From contig OZ026516.1 in the NCBI GenBank assembly GCA_964019695.1, forward strand, positions 96,782,368 to 96,846,367: 64,000 nt of DNA. Reading direction: 5' to 3'. Shown here piece after piece: positions 33,784 through 45,552 of this stretch. This DNA is from Loripinus fragilis (lineage: Eukaryota; Mollusca; Bivalvia; Lucinida; Lucinidae). The stretch's first letter is position 1; each line of letters opens with the position of its first letter. Below the pieces are notes generated by a model. The model made no database searches, was not told the DNA's origin, and saw only the letters and a list, made by a program, of their open reading frames with translations. A program made the translations under genes and the position numbers.

Positions 33784-34176
33784 TTCACTAAACACTTCTA
33801 TATATTGCAAAATCTAAGCATCTAAAATTTCACTGAACACTTCTGTACATTGCCAAATCTATGCATCTGGAGTTTCACTAAACACTTCTGTACATTGCCA
33901 AATCTATGCATCTGAAGTTTCACTAAACACTTCTGTACATTGCCAAATCTATGCATCTGAAGTTTCACTGAACACTTCTGTACATTGCCAAATCTATGCA
34001 TCTGAAGTTTCACTAAACACTTCTGTACATTGCCAAATCTATGCATCTGAAGTTTCACTGAACATTTCTGAACATTGCCAAATCTATGCATCTGAAGTTT
34101 CACTAAACACTTCTGTACATTGCCGAATCTATGCATCTGGAGTTTCACTAAACACTTCTTTACATTGCCAAATCAA
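33784..34176 (-). repeat. 45-bp minisatellite, about 8.7 copies
   Basis: The unit contains CACTAAACACTTCTGTACAT and TGCCAAATCTATGCATCTGA; copies differ at few sites (CTGAAC/CTAAAC, TCTGG/TCTGA). Because 45 is divisible by three, the minus strand stays open with a 15-residue repeat (KLQMHRFGNVQKCLV). No promoter, signal peptide or splice context supports translation. Confidence 0.9.
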
Positions 34177-34373
34177 CCCATATGGCAAACATTCATAAAT
34201 TTGTAAATTTGGCGGAAGACGCAGCGGATTTTTAATCTTTTCAACATTAAACATGTAACCAGCTTAATCTTAATTAAAGGACGGGACTTTACACTGGCAT
34301 CAACTTTGTTATGGTTATGCATTCATGGTTTCTTTTGAGCACGCACCCTGGGCATACTTGACAAATGACCAGG

Positions 34374-34517
34374 CCTCGAGGTTATAAAACTTGAGTTCAT
34401 TTTCAAACTCAAAATAAAGCGTAATGATTGGCTGCTTGCGGACACGTGTCCGCAAGCAGCCAATCGATGCGCTTTATTTTGAGTTTGAGACTGTACTCAA
34501 GTTTTATAACCTCGAGG
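34374..34517. mobile_element. CCTCGAGG foldback MITE, copy 2 (complete)
   Basis: An almost perfect 144-bp palindrome: CCTCGAGGTTATAAAACTTG to CAAGTTTTATAACCTCGAGG, with AAACTCAAAATAAAGCG inside and GCGGACACGTGTCCGC at the centre. Confidence 0.92.
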
Positions 34518-34646
34518 GCAGGCTTTTCCAAGACTTTGCTCGGCTCACAGGCCATTTTCTTGGAATTGTCGTGCATTTACTAATATATATCTTTCTGCCA
34601 GTTCGGTGGTTTATGTCAGAGGTGGATTTGGTATGTAATACATTAC

Positions 34647-34777
34647 CTTGTATCCCAGGACTCATCTAAATTTCCATCAGCGTGTGGTGTATACACCAAC
34701 TCTAAATCTCTACCATTATCTGGCCCAAATGGTGGATTGGCAATCCGGTATACGGAAAACAGCCTTTTATTGAATAC
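34647..34777 (-). CDS. Orphan internal exon, unknown protein
   Basis: On the minus strand, acceptor GGATTTTTTCAG precedes a 131-nt open block encoding VFNKRLFSVYRIANPPFGPD and NGRDLELVYTPHADGNLDES WDT, then donor ACAAG|GTAATG. Both splice sites are good and the composition is protein-like. I cannot name the family; the proline-glycine-aspartate-rich centre suggests an extracellular or enzymatic loop. Confidence 0.5.
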
Positions 34778-34989
34778 CTGAAAAAATCCAATGAACCTGG
34801 TCTGCTGTGACGTCAAAAGCCCCCAACGAAATGAGCTATGGTCTCGACGGTCTTGCACGAGTCTGCTCTGTCCACATAAGCATGATGAAGAGCGTCATCA
34901 TCTTTTGTTACCGATTCAGCGCTCACTAAATATTCTGAGGATCCGCATGATGTTCGCTCTTCGTTGGGCGCTTATATTAGTTTCATAAG

Positions 34990-37900
34990 CAGTAGAAGTT
35001 AAATTTTCATAAAAAATCATTGATTTTCGGAGATAACTTTATCATTAATTTAAGTCAAATATGTCCATGATGAATGTTGTACCCCTAGAAGTCTTAGAGT
35101 TTCATTCTCATAAAGGACCCCATCTTGTGGCGCAAACAGATTTTTGTACTGCAGAGATTATCATTTTTAAATTCATTTATTCCAAACTTTTTAAGTCTAT
35201 TATTGACAGGTAAAATTCAAAGAGTCTTGAAAGAAAAATATACTAGAGGACTTTTAAACCGCATCACCATGTTTTTGCACTTTTCTTTCTAACCGTAAAT
35301 TCGATTGAAAAGTCACCCGCAGGTTTTAATGTGCAACCCAGAATTGGTATGAATCAGTCGTTAATTTGGCTGTACTATCATGTGACGCTGCTTATGACGT
35401 CTCATGGGTACATACAGCATCCAGCACCTTTCTGCACAGTTAAATGAAGCTTTTTTATTATTTTTGTGTTTATACTGTGGTGTGTATGATACCATATCAA
35501 CAAAAGAGTTTATAGACTTTTCTACGGCGTTACTTATTAATGCATAAGTAACTTATATTAGTTCATTTATGAAACAGTGGTTACTCAGCCTATATTTGTA
35601 ATTGGTTTTGAAATGGATTATTCTGAAGAGGGGTGTGATCAAAGTTATTGTTCAATGAATAACGGTTTGATGAAATTTTTCGTTTTTCAAATGGCAAAGT
35701 AAAAACAAATGTAGACTTATCTTATTAAAAGAGTATTCAAAACGTCTAAAATGGGGTGTCTTTTCAGTGGAAATGTCGGGTGTTCAACACCTGTATTACC
35801 CATGGGCTGTGCTTATTTTTTCATTCTTCAGCTGGTCTTATGGTCTAACTTAGAATAACTTAGAATTGTAATTATTATTTCTACCAAGAAAATATTTCCA
35901 ATTATGTGTTTATCAGCGATTTTCTGGGGCGAACTTATTGATAAATTCATAACTATAGATACGAAATTCTTTAATAAGTTTATAAAGGCCCTATTTATAA
36001 ATCATTGTGACGTCATTCATTCTATATTTATCAGTGTGCGTGGTTAAATTGTTTCATGCCATCATAAAACAGAAACGACATTTTCATTTTATTAGAAAAT
36101 AGGAGCAAGAAAATGTAAAACAAACAAACAGAACAGACAATCGGTCTACAAGCAGAAAATATGAATAAACAGAGAAAATAACCTAAGAAAGATTCAAGGC
36201 AAAACGCAGAAAATAGGTCACTCGATTGGTTTGTCCTGAGGTTTGTTTCAATGTCATCCAAGCATGTGTCAAAGGCAGAAGCATCATCATCATGCTAGTA
36301 GATTTTTCCTATCACCCGCATTCATGACTGGGGTTGGATTTCTTTCCATCTAAAGGAGGTAAATGCATCGGATATTGTTTTGGAAGCAGTCACGAACTTT
36401 CCATTGGAGAAGTTGACTTTCTTTCCCCGCTGAAGATAACAAGTATTGGTTTTCATAAAAGATCATTTTTAAAGGAATTTCCACCATGGGAAGTCTAAAC
36501 TTACAAATGCGACCTTCTGCTGATTTTTCTTTTATAAGAAGTGGGTGTCTTCTTATCATGCTAGTATGTAATTTGTAAAGCATGGAATGTAGTGGAGCAT
36601 GGAATTGCGTGCTATGTTTAGAGTGATGTCTTTTAGTTTTTCTAAGATCAATACCCAGTCACATAGAGGTCTTCTGACCTCTTAGAGAAGGGACTATGAA
36701 TTTCACTTATAATAAGATTATAAATACATAAATACGCCACACACAAATTCTAATACCATTACTCTATTGTTCCATGCCTTTCCATGTTTAAACATAAGCC
36801 TCTTGTCGATATGTATGAATCAAGGGGATTGTTTTCAAAGCTGTATTTTGTGTTTTGTGTAATATTTTGAACAATGTCTATTTAATATTTGATCAGCCCA
36901 CTTACAGTTATGTTAAGGAAGAAGTCTAATATTTATGTTTTCATAATTGAAGGGTCTCCGTGACGCTGTGGTTTGAAAACCAGCATAAGCTTTCACAAAA
37001 GCTTGCTTCCCCATCACCGTCAGATTGAATAGTTTATTAGCGAAACGTCAAGCATTTAATGACTTATTTCAAAGCCGTCTTAATGTGTATCTTATTGCGA
37101 ATAAAAAATATTATCCTTCATCTATTATTACTCACAAGAACCTTCAACAACGCCGTTTATAACATGTAACATATGCTATAGTTTTTCTTGTTCAAATCAA
37201 AAGTAATTGATTACTTCAATATTTCGAAAATAAACGTCAAATTTGATTATCAATTTATAGCTCCTTTTTAGAAACATCTCCATAAGTTACCTTTATGCAC
37301 GCTTTCATTACTGAAATTGACTACATACACTGGCAGTCATGTGGGGAATACGTTTCAATGTAAATCATGGCAGGAAGTATGCTGTAATGTGATTAAGAAC
37401 GTCTTAAAATTTACGGTAACGTTACTTGCACAATACAAATAACACGTGATACAAGCGTAACTTATGCATAATCTGTCATGTGTGTATGCCCCTTAGCCTC
37501 GTCTAATATAACCGGACGTAAAAAATCGAAACTTTGAAAGGCCCAAGATGTTGAATTTTATTGCTAGACTTTAGTAATCAGGGTGGGTGGGGTATGTCGG
37601 TAATTTTAAAGGGGTGTAAGTTTGAGCATACCGCAATGTCAATTCATTTCTTATTTTTCAATGATGAATGTTCAATCTTGAAAAAAGCAAAGGGCGCACA
37701 TCTGTTGAGTCAGGAATCAAACCTAACGTGTGTTAACTTGCAGCTGACTTTGTGTCCTTCAAAATCGACCACCTCTGTTTTAAAACGGATACTTTAATAA
37801 TACCTTATAGTAAATTTACAACCATGAATTTTCTAGGACACACTACAAGGTGGTCAGACCATGATATGCAATAACAATTATCTCGCTGACAGTCTCAGGG

Positions 37901-38226
37901 TTTGTGAAATGAAGGATTTATTCTGGGTGATGCGTTTTCAAAGTCCTTAAGTATACATTCACAAACGATCACTACAGCATGAAGTCTTTGAATTAACTGA
38001 ACAGATGCAGACTCTTATTTTGTACATGATTATTCATGAACGCAGAAGCTGGGATTTTGCATTACATAGCGTTTTATCTTCTGCTCGTGTTTCAAAACGT
38101 GTACCCAGCTAGCTTAACACGAGAGAGAATCGGACGGTTTTCCTATAACCATCAGTGAATAGCGCGGTGTATTCATACTACACAATTATGTACGTTTGCA
38201 CGTTTCTACAAATGTTCAGAGTGCCT
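34990..38226. other. Long non-coding stretch
   Basis: No gene or classified mobile element recognised over about 3.2 kb. Several 60-80-codon frames exist (36031, 36350, 37561) without domains or consistent splice signals. It may be intron or intergenic DNA near the orphan exons. Confidence 0.4.
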
Positions 38227-38688
38227 CTATGTACAAAGTGAACTGCAGCGTCTTGGATGTTGGGGCCGTTTGGGGAAGTTGGCAAAATTCTACAACTTTT
38301 ATCCGGAACACATTTTTTTAAAATCAATAATAAAAAAGTAATTCCAGAAAATGAATGGGAAAACATAAAAAAAAACGAGTGTTTTAAACAACTATTAACA
38401 TGATAAATTTGCAATTTTATTTAATGGTCTTTTAGAGTAATGAAATAGAATTGCTTAAGGATATACCTGTACATGTAGCTATGGAAAAAGATATATTAAT
38501 AAATAGATCCAAATTTGAATTAAAATTGAACTTACACAATTGGCAGCCTGCGTCTTTGAGAGTGTCCTTCTAGGAAAGTTGATCCCTTCTCCCTCTGACA
38601 GTCTCGGCCAGCTGAGTCTCCACGCTGCATAAGCAGTTCGATAGATACAAACCAACAACAAGCAAATGTTTATGGCTGGAATCCTCAT
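38227..38688 (-). CDS. Candidate two-exon secreted peptide gene
   Basis: Exon 1 (38688-38536) begins MRIPAINICLLLVCIYRTAY, a good signal peptide with cleavage after TAYA, and continues AWRLSWPRLSEGEGINFPRR TLSKTQAANC to a consensus donor TGT|GTAAGT in phase 0. A possible acceptor (AAGTTGTAG, AG at 38291-38290) after a 246-bp intron would add about 20 residues with three cysteines and a KRP/PRR pattern, then TAG at 38229-38227. Exon 1 is fairly convincing; the acceptor has a weak pyrimidine tract. Upstream of the ATG (38740-38755) is a TATATATATATAT run. No known peptide family recognised. Confidence 0.35.
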
Positions 38689-39084
38689 ATTGATGTGCTC
38701 TTACCATATATGCTATTTTTGTAAAAAATATAGTCCTTTGATATATATATATATGGTTCAAAAAAAGTGTTATTACCCTAAGGCGTCAATCATGTAAATT
38801 TTGTTATAACTTTCTTCAGTTTTGGGAATGTAAGGCTTGCCATCACATATGAATCACCAGCCTGCAAACTAGTCTCATGAAATATAAAATTTTACTTGGT
38901 ACTTAAACCTTTTAAAATATGTCGTCTGCTGCTCATTTAGATGGCACATTTTAAAAGGGTTAAATAGCGTTGGTTATCCGTATTTTCGCAAATGCTGGTG
39001 TCGATCCTCTAATTACAATGTACTTTTGCCTCGCTAAAAATCAGCAGTCCATTTTTACAGAAGCTTAACATTTTTTATCATTGC

Positions 39085-39165
39085 GATATGTTGACATATT
39101 ATTACGATGTATCGATTTAATTATTACGATATATCGAATTAATCATTTCGATATATCGAATTAAT
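39085..39165. repeat. Three-copy 25-bp tandem repeat
   Basis: Units of ATTACGATATATCGAATTAAT, each holding the palindrome CGATATATCG. Confidence 0.8.
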
Positions 39166-39320
39166 TATTTTGGTACAAACATTTATAAAATGGTTTGTGC
39201 ACCGTAAAAAAACAGTCATAATATAACTTTACACTAATTTTGTGGCAACTGTACTTCCACTGATCTTGGTGATTTAAAAGCTATGGTCTGTCACTAGAGA
39301 AATATTGTTCAAAGGTTATT

Positions 39321-39556
39321 TATTTAACCCTTAAAACGACAAGAAAAAATGCATCTGAAGACTTCTGCTGAAGTCGTCTGCTGCAAATAAATGCCTAACA
39401 TTACTGACTGATTTAAGTATAGAAGCAAAGAGGGTGGACCCAGATCAGACTGCTCCTATCGGGGGTCCACACTATTTGCCATAAAGGCTTCTTACATTTC
39501 AACAGACGAATAAAGCAGACGAATTTTGTGGTGATTGGCGCTTTAAGGGTTAAATA
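39321..39556. mobile_element. AACCCTTAAAGCGCC MITE, copy 2
   Basis: TATTTAACCCTTAAAACG and GGCGCTTTAAGGGTTAAATA are the TIRs. The interior has GAAGTCGTCTGCTGC and a GTGGACCCAGATCAGACTG...GGGGGTCCAC hairpin. A further half copy is at 38905-38968 (GTCGTCTGCTGC, AAAAGGGTTAAATA). Confidence 0.85.
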
Positions 39557-40479
39557 GGAAGGTAAGTGCAGGTTTACACCAAAAGGATAGCAGCTTAGCT
39601 GCCACCTCTTTTGGAGTTAACTTGCACGTATTTTTACAGTGTATGTTCTTACTTAGCAGAGGGTATATTTTGAAAAAGCAAGCGTGTACGCTTTACGGCG
39701 GTTATGGTTTTTCTAGAATAAATCTATTTTTGTTACTTGTGTGTCCATCATTGATATTCTGTATGGATCCTGATGACTCATCGCATGTTTTCAAACGTAC
39801 ATGCATCATGTCTTTACGATACGCTTAAAATGAATGGGGTAACTGTTGTTACATTGATTGCCTTGGCTTAGCTTCAGACAAAAACAATTCGCAAGCCCAA
39901 TGTTAGCTATGATCAATATTAATCGGTTTGGAAAAATAAAAGTTACTAGGAAAGGACCTGCCTAAGCTCGGGTATACAATTGTTCTAGCAAATAATGTAA
40001 CAAAAAGTTCTGAGTTCGGCTGAGCATTGTATGTCCTAATATATATCAAAATGGGAATATTGGAACAATTGTTAGCATTTTAATATCTAAGAGCAGGATA
40101 AATATTAACTAAATTCTGACATGAGCCAAGGACCATAACTCTGTTATAAATTATATACCTAACTATTTCTTTTTGTCATATCTTGTATATCTTTATTTAG
40201 AATAATATTTACACATCACAATCATGATACATATTGGAATATCATATTCAACACGTACTGCTCAACAAAAGTTTCGCACAAGTATCAAAGATTAAATACG
40301 TGAGCAAATACCCAACTATTTCTATCAAATTACCTTAAACATAAGGTCAAAGCGACACGGGACAAAATCGACCAAGGGCTGAAAAGACAACCCGTGGTTG
40401 AAAATAAAACCACAATAAAAATGTTATATATTTTTTAAATTATTCTAAAAGCCAGGCTAGGAGTTCAGTCAGTGTACAT
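39557..40479. other. Non-coding DNA
   Basis: No gene recognised; the 68-codon frame at 39622 lacks support. Confidence 0.4.
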
Positions 40480-40700
40480 AGTTTGAAAAAGATACAGTCC
40501 ATGCACAAGATCACCGTACCCTCTATCACTACGGTGGTAGTGGCTCTTGACTACAGCCTGTAAAGATACCAAAAGAAAATCTGAAAATGAGAGTTGTAAG
40601 TACATTCGCTTAGTGCACTATCTGCACTGCAAACAAATGGACCTCATAAACCTTCATCGTCCGTTAAGTTTTGTGTGCGCAAGCAGGGAAAACTCTGGCA
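40480..40700 (+). repeat. Dispersed repeat F, copy 2
   Basis: Counterpart of 18300-18515, same orientation. Confidence 0.8.
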
Positions 40701-40924
40701 AGACTGTCCGTAAACACAGGCTCGTCAAAGTGTTCTCTGCAAACAAACTAGATAATTGCCAAGATTTCATTAGCTGGCTCAAACAGTATGAAGTTTGTCT
40801 TTAAGCTTAAGCTCAGTTAGGCCATAATATTGTTCTGTTCAGCTACATTTGCTGGCTAGAGTCAGTGAGATTTGGTCATATCAAGTGTAGAAATTATAAT
40901 TGAGCCTCGTTGCACAAAAACCTG

Positions 40925-41135
40925 ATTTTGTTGCATACGAACAACAAAGGCGCAAACCAGCCAACTCATCTGCGCATTCTGATCAATGCCTTTGTTATTC
41001 GCTACTGGAAAGCATGCCAGTTAATCTTGTAATCTTGTTGCAAAAAAACTATTCTAGCTAGTCTTCGTAGCATGGCAGACTGGTTTCAGCTTTTTCTGGT
41101 CGCAAACCCCGAAGACAGATTCTCGTGTCGAGGGC
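40925..41135 (+). repeat. GATCAGACTG hairpin repeat, diverged copy 3
   Basis: CGAACAACAAAGGCGCA pairs with TGCCTTTGTTATTCG; GGTCGCAAACCCCGAAGACAG follows, as in copy 1, but an extra 75 bases separate the two parts. Confidence 0.65.
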
Positions 41136-41189
41136 CATATTATCTGAGTAATATACATCAAATTCCTTAGGCCAAATAAGAAATACTTA

Positions 41190-42540
41190 AGCTTATATGC
41201 TACAAAATTACTCATATCTCAGCTGTTACTCATCCTAGACTACTAAACTTAATACCAAATTAAAGCTTAGACATAGGCCTATTATCCCCTTGTTGCGTAT
41301 GCAAATTATCTAATTTGCATATTCATATATATTTATGAAAACATTAAAAATGTGATTCACGAATGGGGGTATACGTACAAGATCAATAATATCTCAGCTG
41401 CTTTTAGCCGTAGGTTACTAAAATTTGTACTAAAATAAAGCTAAGACATGGGCCTTTTATTCCATGGTCAATATGCAACGTATCATACTTGCATAATTTG
41501 CATATTCATGAATATTAATAAAAATGCTAAAAAAATAAGGGAAAATCATTACAAATAAAAATAGGCTGATTTCATCCCAATATTGTCATTGTTGCATATT
41601 TTAATATGATCAATGCTACAATTTGACAGGTCCTTTCACCCAGTGGTCCTATATGAATATGATCTCAATTGAATATTCATGAAAATGTATTAAAACTTAA
41701 AAAAATGAGAAAAAAATAACGTAAAAAACTATAAGCCTATGGGAGGGGTTAAGGTACGATCTATCCTGCACTCATAGAGCCTTATAAATTAATGCCAAAT
41801 TGTTCAGTGGGACCCTCAGAATGTGAAACGAAGTTCTCCTGAAATGAAATTTGGTATGGGCTACGTGAAAATGCATGGTTTCCATGGCAACCTCTTATAT
41901 GATTCTCAAGATTGGGGGATAGGCCTACAAAATCTATCATATCTAGCGTTCTACTTTTCCTAGAGCACTAAAATTAGTGTCAAATTAAAGCTTAGACACA
42001 TGTCTTTTGTTCCAAATTTGTTAATCATCTAATTTGCATATTTATGAATATTAATGAAGACCTACAAAAATGAAGTAAAAGCATAAAAAACCCCAACATA
42101 AATGAACATATTTTAGCACAAAAACATCATCAAACCACCATTGTTGACATTTTTATATCCTCAGTGATTCAATTTGATAAGTTTTTTCATCCAGTGGTCC
42201 TATATGAAAATTATCCCATTCGCATATTCATGAATATTAATGAAATCTCAAATATGTGGGAGAAAAACATGGGTAAACTATAGCGTGCAACGGGGTAATC
42301 AGACCTAAATTGAACACATAGGACATTTCATTATGGGCGTAAATTTGTCCAATAGGACCACTTAAATGCCCAAAAAATATTGTCCTAAAAAATGCTCTTT
42401 GGTTTTTGAAATTTCATTGTTTCCATGGCAACCCGTTATGAGACTGTAAAGAGTAGGGGTATACGTACAAAAATACTCATATCTTAACAACTATTGGATG
42501 CCAGGGTATTAGGGTTACCCGACCCTACCTAAATTTACTG
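41190..42540 (+). repeat. Long-period tandem array (about 180 and 540 bp)
   Basis: CATATCTCAGCTG-like words occur at about 41208, 41386, 41935 and 42476, and TTTGCATATTCATGAATATT at about 41318, 41500, 41672, 42036 and 42222. Each unit runs ...GTATACGTACAA, ATATCTCAGC, CTAAA..TAGTAC, AAATTAAAGCTTAGACAT, GCATATTCATGAATATTAAT. AT-rich, no coding. Confidence 0.8.
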
Positions 42541-42722
42541 GTGAGACCTAGAAATATTTTCAGGTTTTCTGGAAATTTTTTTATGCATTTTGAAAAGCAT
42601 TTTCCAGAAAAATATAATTTAAAAAATATGCGTAGCTACCCTCCCTTAAATTTTAAGACCCGTTACCCGAAACATACAAATTGTTTATTTGGCATTAGCG
42701 GATTGCATGCATCATGACATTG

Positions 42723-42821
42723 CCCAGCAGACAAATGACTTCAAAACAACGTCGTATCAACGTCGATGAGACGTTGAGTCGTGACGTCGCATCGATGTTG
42801 ATTCGTCGTTATTTTGCTGGG
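42723..42821. mobile_element. Small MITE with CCCAGCA ends
   Basis: CCCAGCAGACAAATGAC and GTCGTTATTTTGCTGGG are the ends; the body is AACGTCG/CGACGTT-type sequence (CAACGTCGATGAGACGTTGA), a pattern seen in MITEs of many invertebrates. Confidence 0.7.
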
Positions 42822-42839
42822 GGATTAGGTATAACATTA

Positions 42840-44560
42840 ATGTTACCGTTTCTAATTAGAAAGCATGTATATTGTGGAACTCAACTGGTTGTGTTTGGCG
42901 AAACCATAAACATATATTATCCATTATATGGGCAGTTCAACCAACTTCTAACCAGACTGTGCATTGTTTATTATTGCAATATACATATTTACCAAGACAT
43001 TACAATTACACACCTACCAAACGGTCAGATGCTCAACCGCTGGTTGAGGGAGAAAAACAATTCGAGTGTCCCCCGGTTGAGATTTCGAGGAGGTAAAAAG
43101 GTAAACAAATGTTGCATGTTCTGTCTATTGTAATTAATATTTCTTGTCCTAGGAAGAGAATCAAAAATCGGGAAATGTCATGCAACCTCTGACGGGTCTC
43201 TACGTTTATGGTGTAAATAGGAGGTCAGAGGATTTTCTCCTTTTGTCAGATTTACTTTTTGCGTGAGGAAGGTGTACCAGAAGCAGATATAAACGTGTAG
43301 AAATTTGTGCTGTTTTGGGTTGTGTATTCAATTTTATGATGTGCTCGAAGGATGATATATACAGGCCTGATCAAAGCTGAGATCGGTAACTGGAATTCAG
43401 ATGGTTATTTCATCGAGCTTGTTCAATATGTGAAAAATCTTGATGGAAAGTCCCGGAAAAATGTGGTTGAGCATCAGATAATAAAAAATGATAAGAAAAT
43501 CTTATAGTATCATTTGTCGTTTTTTCGCACTCCATAGTCAAGATAACGCATTCAGTGTGTTACATGGGCCCATACCGACATACTATTCCCAAACTATGCG
43601 CTACAAATTCTTAAATTCTTTATAAAAAATGCCGAATAGCAAACTACGAGGTATGTCCTTAAAGTTCGTGGACAGCCTATCCACAGCTCATATAAACCAT
43701 TACTAGTTTCTTCAGCTATATCATTATATTCAGTAATGTATGTGGAATACAGGTGTGAAAAACAACTTAGATACGACAAGCTATATGTCCATTACAACAG
43801 ATTTACTATAGGTACCATGCTATCCCCTGGGCAGGTGTGTTCATCACGACGTCCCTATTTTTATACTGGCCCTGAAGTTTTTCATTTATATCAAAAAATA
43901 AATTTCTATTTTAGATTATTTTGCTTGTTTCATTTAGAGAAACAGCTTAGCATATTCTGTCTGTTTAATCAACGCAAATAGTTTAGGTATATGCACAGAA
44001 ATATCATTTTAGTATACCTGCTACTTTTCCAGGCTATTTGCAAGATGTTTTGATAAAAAATGATGGTATGTTACGGACAAATGCTGGAATATCAAATCAA
44101 AACTTATTTGATAAACTTTCAACGCATATTAACAAGCTATAAGGTTAAACGAAACTAATTGACATCAATCTGAATACATTTAGATTTATAGTTTGAATAA
44201 AAACCAAAAATTCTATGGGTGGCCTGTTTTTACTTTTGCTAGCCCTATCAAATCAACAGCTATTTTGGTAATGAGCCTACAAAATTAGCAAAACACTTCA
44301 CATCCACTAATTTTTTTCAGTACATAATTTATATGTTCACCTACATCAGTGAAACAAAAGTTAAAAACGTGGGACATCCTTTTCATTTAATAACAGCCAC
44401 CAGTTTTTTTTTGCCGCACCAGAATTTGGCAAAATCACATCACCTTTCTAGTGGTACAAAATACTCAAAACCACTTTAATACATAAATACAGTCTTAAAT
44501 TAGTAAAACATATGCATTTAGACCCCAAAATAAAAATTCTGTCATAGTGAAAAAAAAGGT
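42840..44560. other. Non-coding DNA with a mariner-end fragment
   Basis: CTACGAGGTATGTCCTTAAA and GTTCGTGGACAGC at about 43645-43680 look like a mariner-type terminal repeat, but no partner end or transposase is seen. The 139-codon plus frame at 42714 starts in the MITE above and has no domain. Confidence 0.4.
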
Positions 44561-44569
44561 CAAAGTTAA

Positions 44570-45025
44570 AAACCCCGCGGGGTTTTTCAAAAACCCCGCG
44601 GGGTTTTCAAAACCCCGCGGGGTTTTTAAAACCCTGCGCGGTTTTTTCCTTCACATTTTCAAATGGGGGAAAAACCCCGCAGGGTTTTTTTAAAAAAATT
44701 AATATCAAAATAAGTTCAAGAAATAAGTTTGTTTGATTGTAATTATTTCAGAAAATGATTGGTATGGCTTAATTCCAACCTTTAATTTCCCCCGCGGGGT
44801 TTTTCTCCCATTTCAGATTGTGGGGGAAAAACCCCGCAGGGTTTTTTAAAAAAATAAAAAGGTTTGTTTTTAATTGTATTGCTTTACAAAACAATATAGA
44901 AGCTGAATTGATGTTTTTCTCATCATTTGAAGCCTTTCAAGCAAAATATAAAAAAACCTGCGGGGGAAAACCCCCGCGGGGTTTTTCCCCCACAAAATGA
45001 AATGGGAGAAAAACCCTGCGGGGTT
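44570..45025. repeat. Cluster of CCCCGCGGGG palindromes
   Basis: About ten copies of an AAAAACCCCGCGGGGTTTTT palindrome or close variants (CCCCGCAGGG, CCCTGCGGGG). The first four are nearly back to back (44570-44650); the rest are spaced by 20-150 bases, some embedded in larger arms (AAATGGGGGAAAAACCCC). Confidence 0.92.
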
Positions 45026-45129
45026 TTCACCAAAGAGTAATTATTTGTTTTATTAATGATTGAGATCAGTTATACAGTTAGAGCTCATATAATTTAAGTT
45101 TTTACAGTAATTAAAGGCCATAAAACAAT

Positions 45130-45175
45130 TCCCTCGATGCCCCCCCCCTCGTCCGCCCCCCCCCACCCCCCCCAT
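45130..45175 (+). repeat. Poly-C tract
   Basis: Runs of 8-9 C interrupted by TCGTCCG and A; possible i-motif/G4-forming sequence. Confidence 0.8.
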
Positions 45176-45417
45176 GATCACTACCAAGTTTGCACCACCG
45201 AACTGCCCAAAAAATATTGTTCAGGTAGCACTGATATTATTTGTTTAGCATGATTCATTACATCCCAGTCACCATTTATCCGTCATGTTAGGATGCGTCT
45301 TATGGGTTGAAACAGTTCTAACAGCAGATAAAGGCAATAAAATTAATAAAGGCCATTGCAGTACGGGTCATACATAACTGCAATCTTATAAACTAGTTAA
45401 TATGTAGTACATTGACA

Positions 45418-45552
45418 GACAGTGCAGACCAGGATCAGATGCAGCAGAATGTAGCATCTGATCACGGTCTACATTGATTGTTTAGAAATCATAGAATGGG
45501 TTGGGCATCTTGTCTTGTGCGGAAGACAAGATACCCAACCCATTCTATGATT
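45418..45552. repeat. Two adjacent palindromes
   Basis: 45418-45480: GTGCAGACCAGGATCAGATG pairs with CATCTGATCACGGTCTACAT. 45487-45552: AATCATAGAATGGGTTGGGC and GCCCAACCC-type arm (ATACCCAACCCATTCTATGA) form a 30-base-arm hairpin with one mismatch and a 6-base loop. Confidence 0.85.

Noticed and set aside
33784..34176. CRISPR-like appearance of 45-bp repeats
   Set aside because: Units are contiguous without unique spacers; it is a minisatellite in an animal genome.
36350..36583. 77-codon minus frame
   Set aside because: No family recognised and no matching splice signals at both ends.
42714..43133. 139-codon plus frame
   Set aside because: It begins inside the CCCAGCA MITE and runs into unrelated AT-rich DNA; no motif.
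43645..43690. A second mariner element
   Set aside because: Only one TIR-like end is visible, without partner or transposase, so I mention it only inside the spacer entry.
44570..45025. GC palindromes followed by T-runs as bacterial-type terminators
   Set aside because: The surroundings are eukaryotic and non-coding, and the hairpins are symmetric with A-runs on one side and T-runs on the other; no transcription unit ends here.
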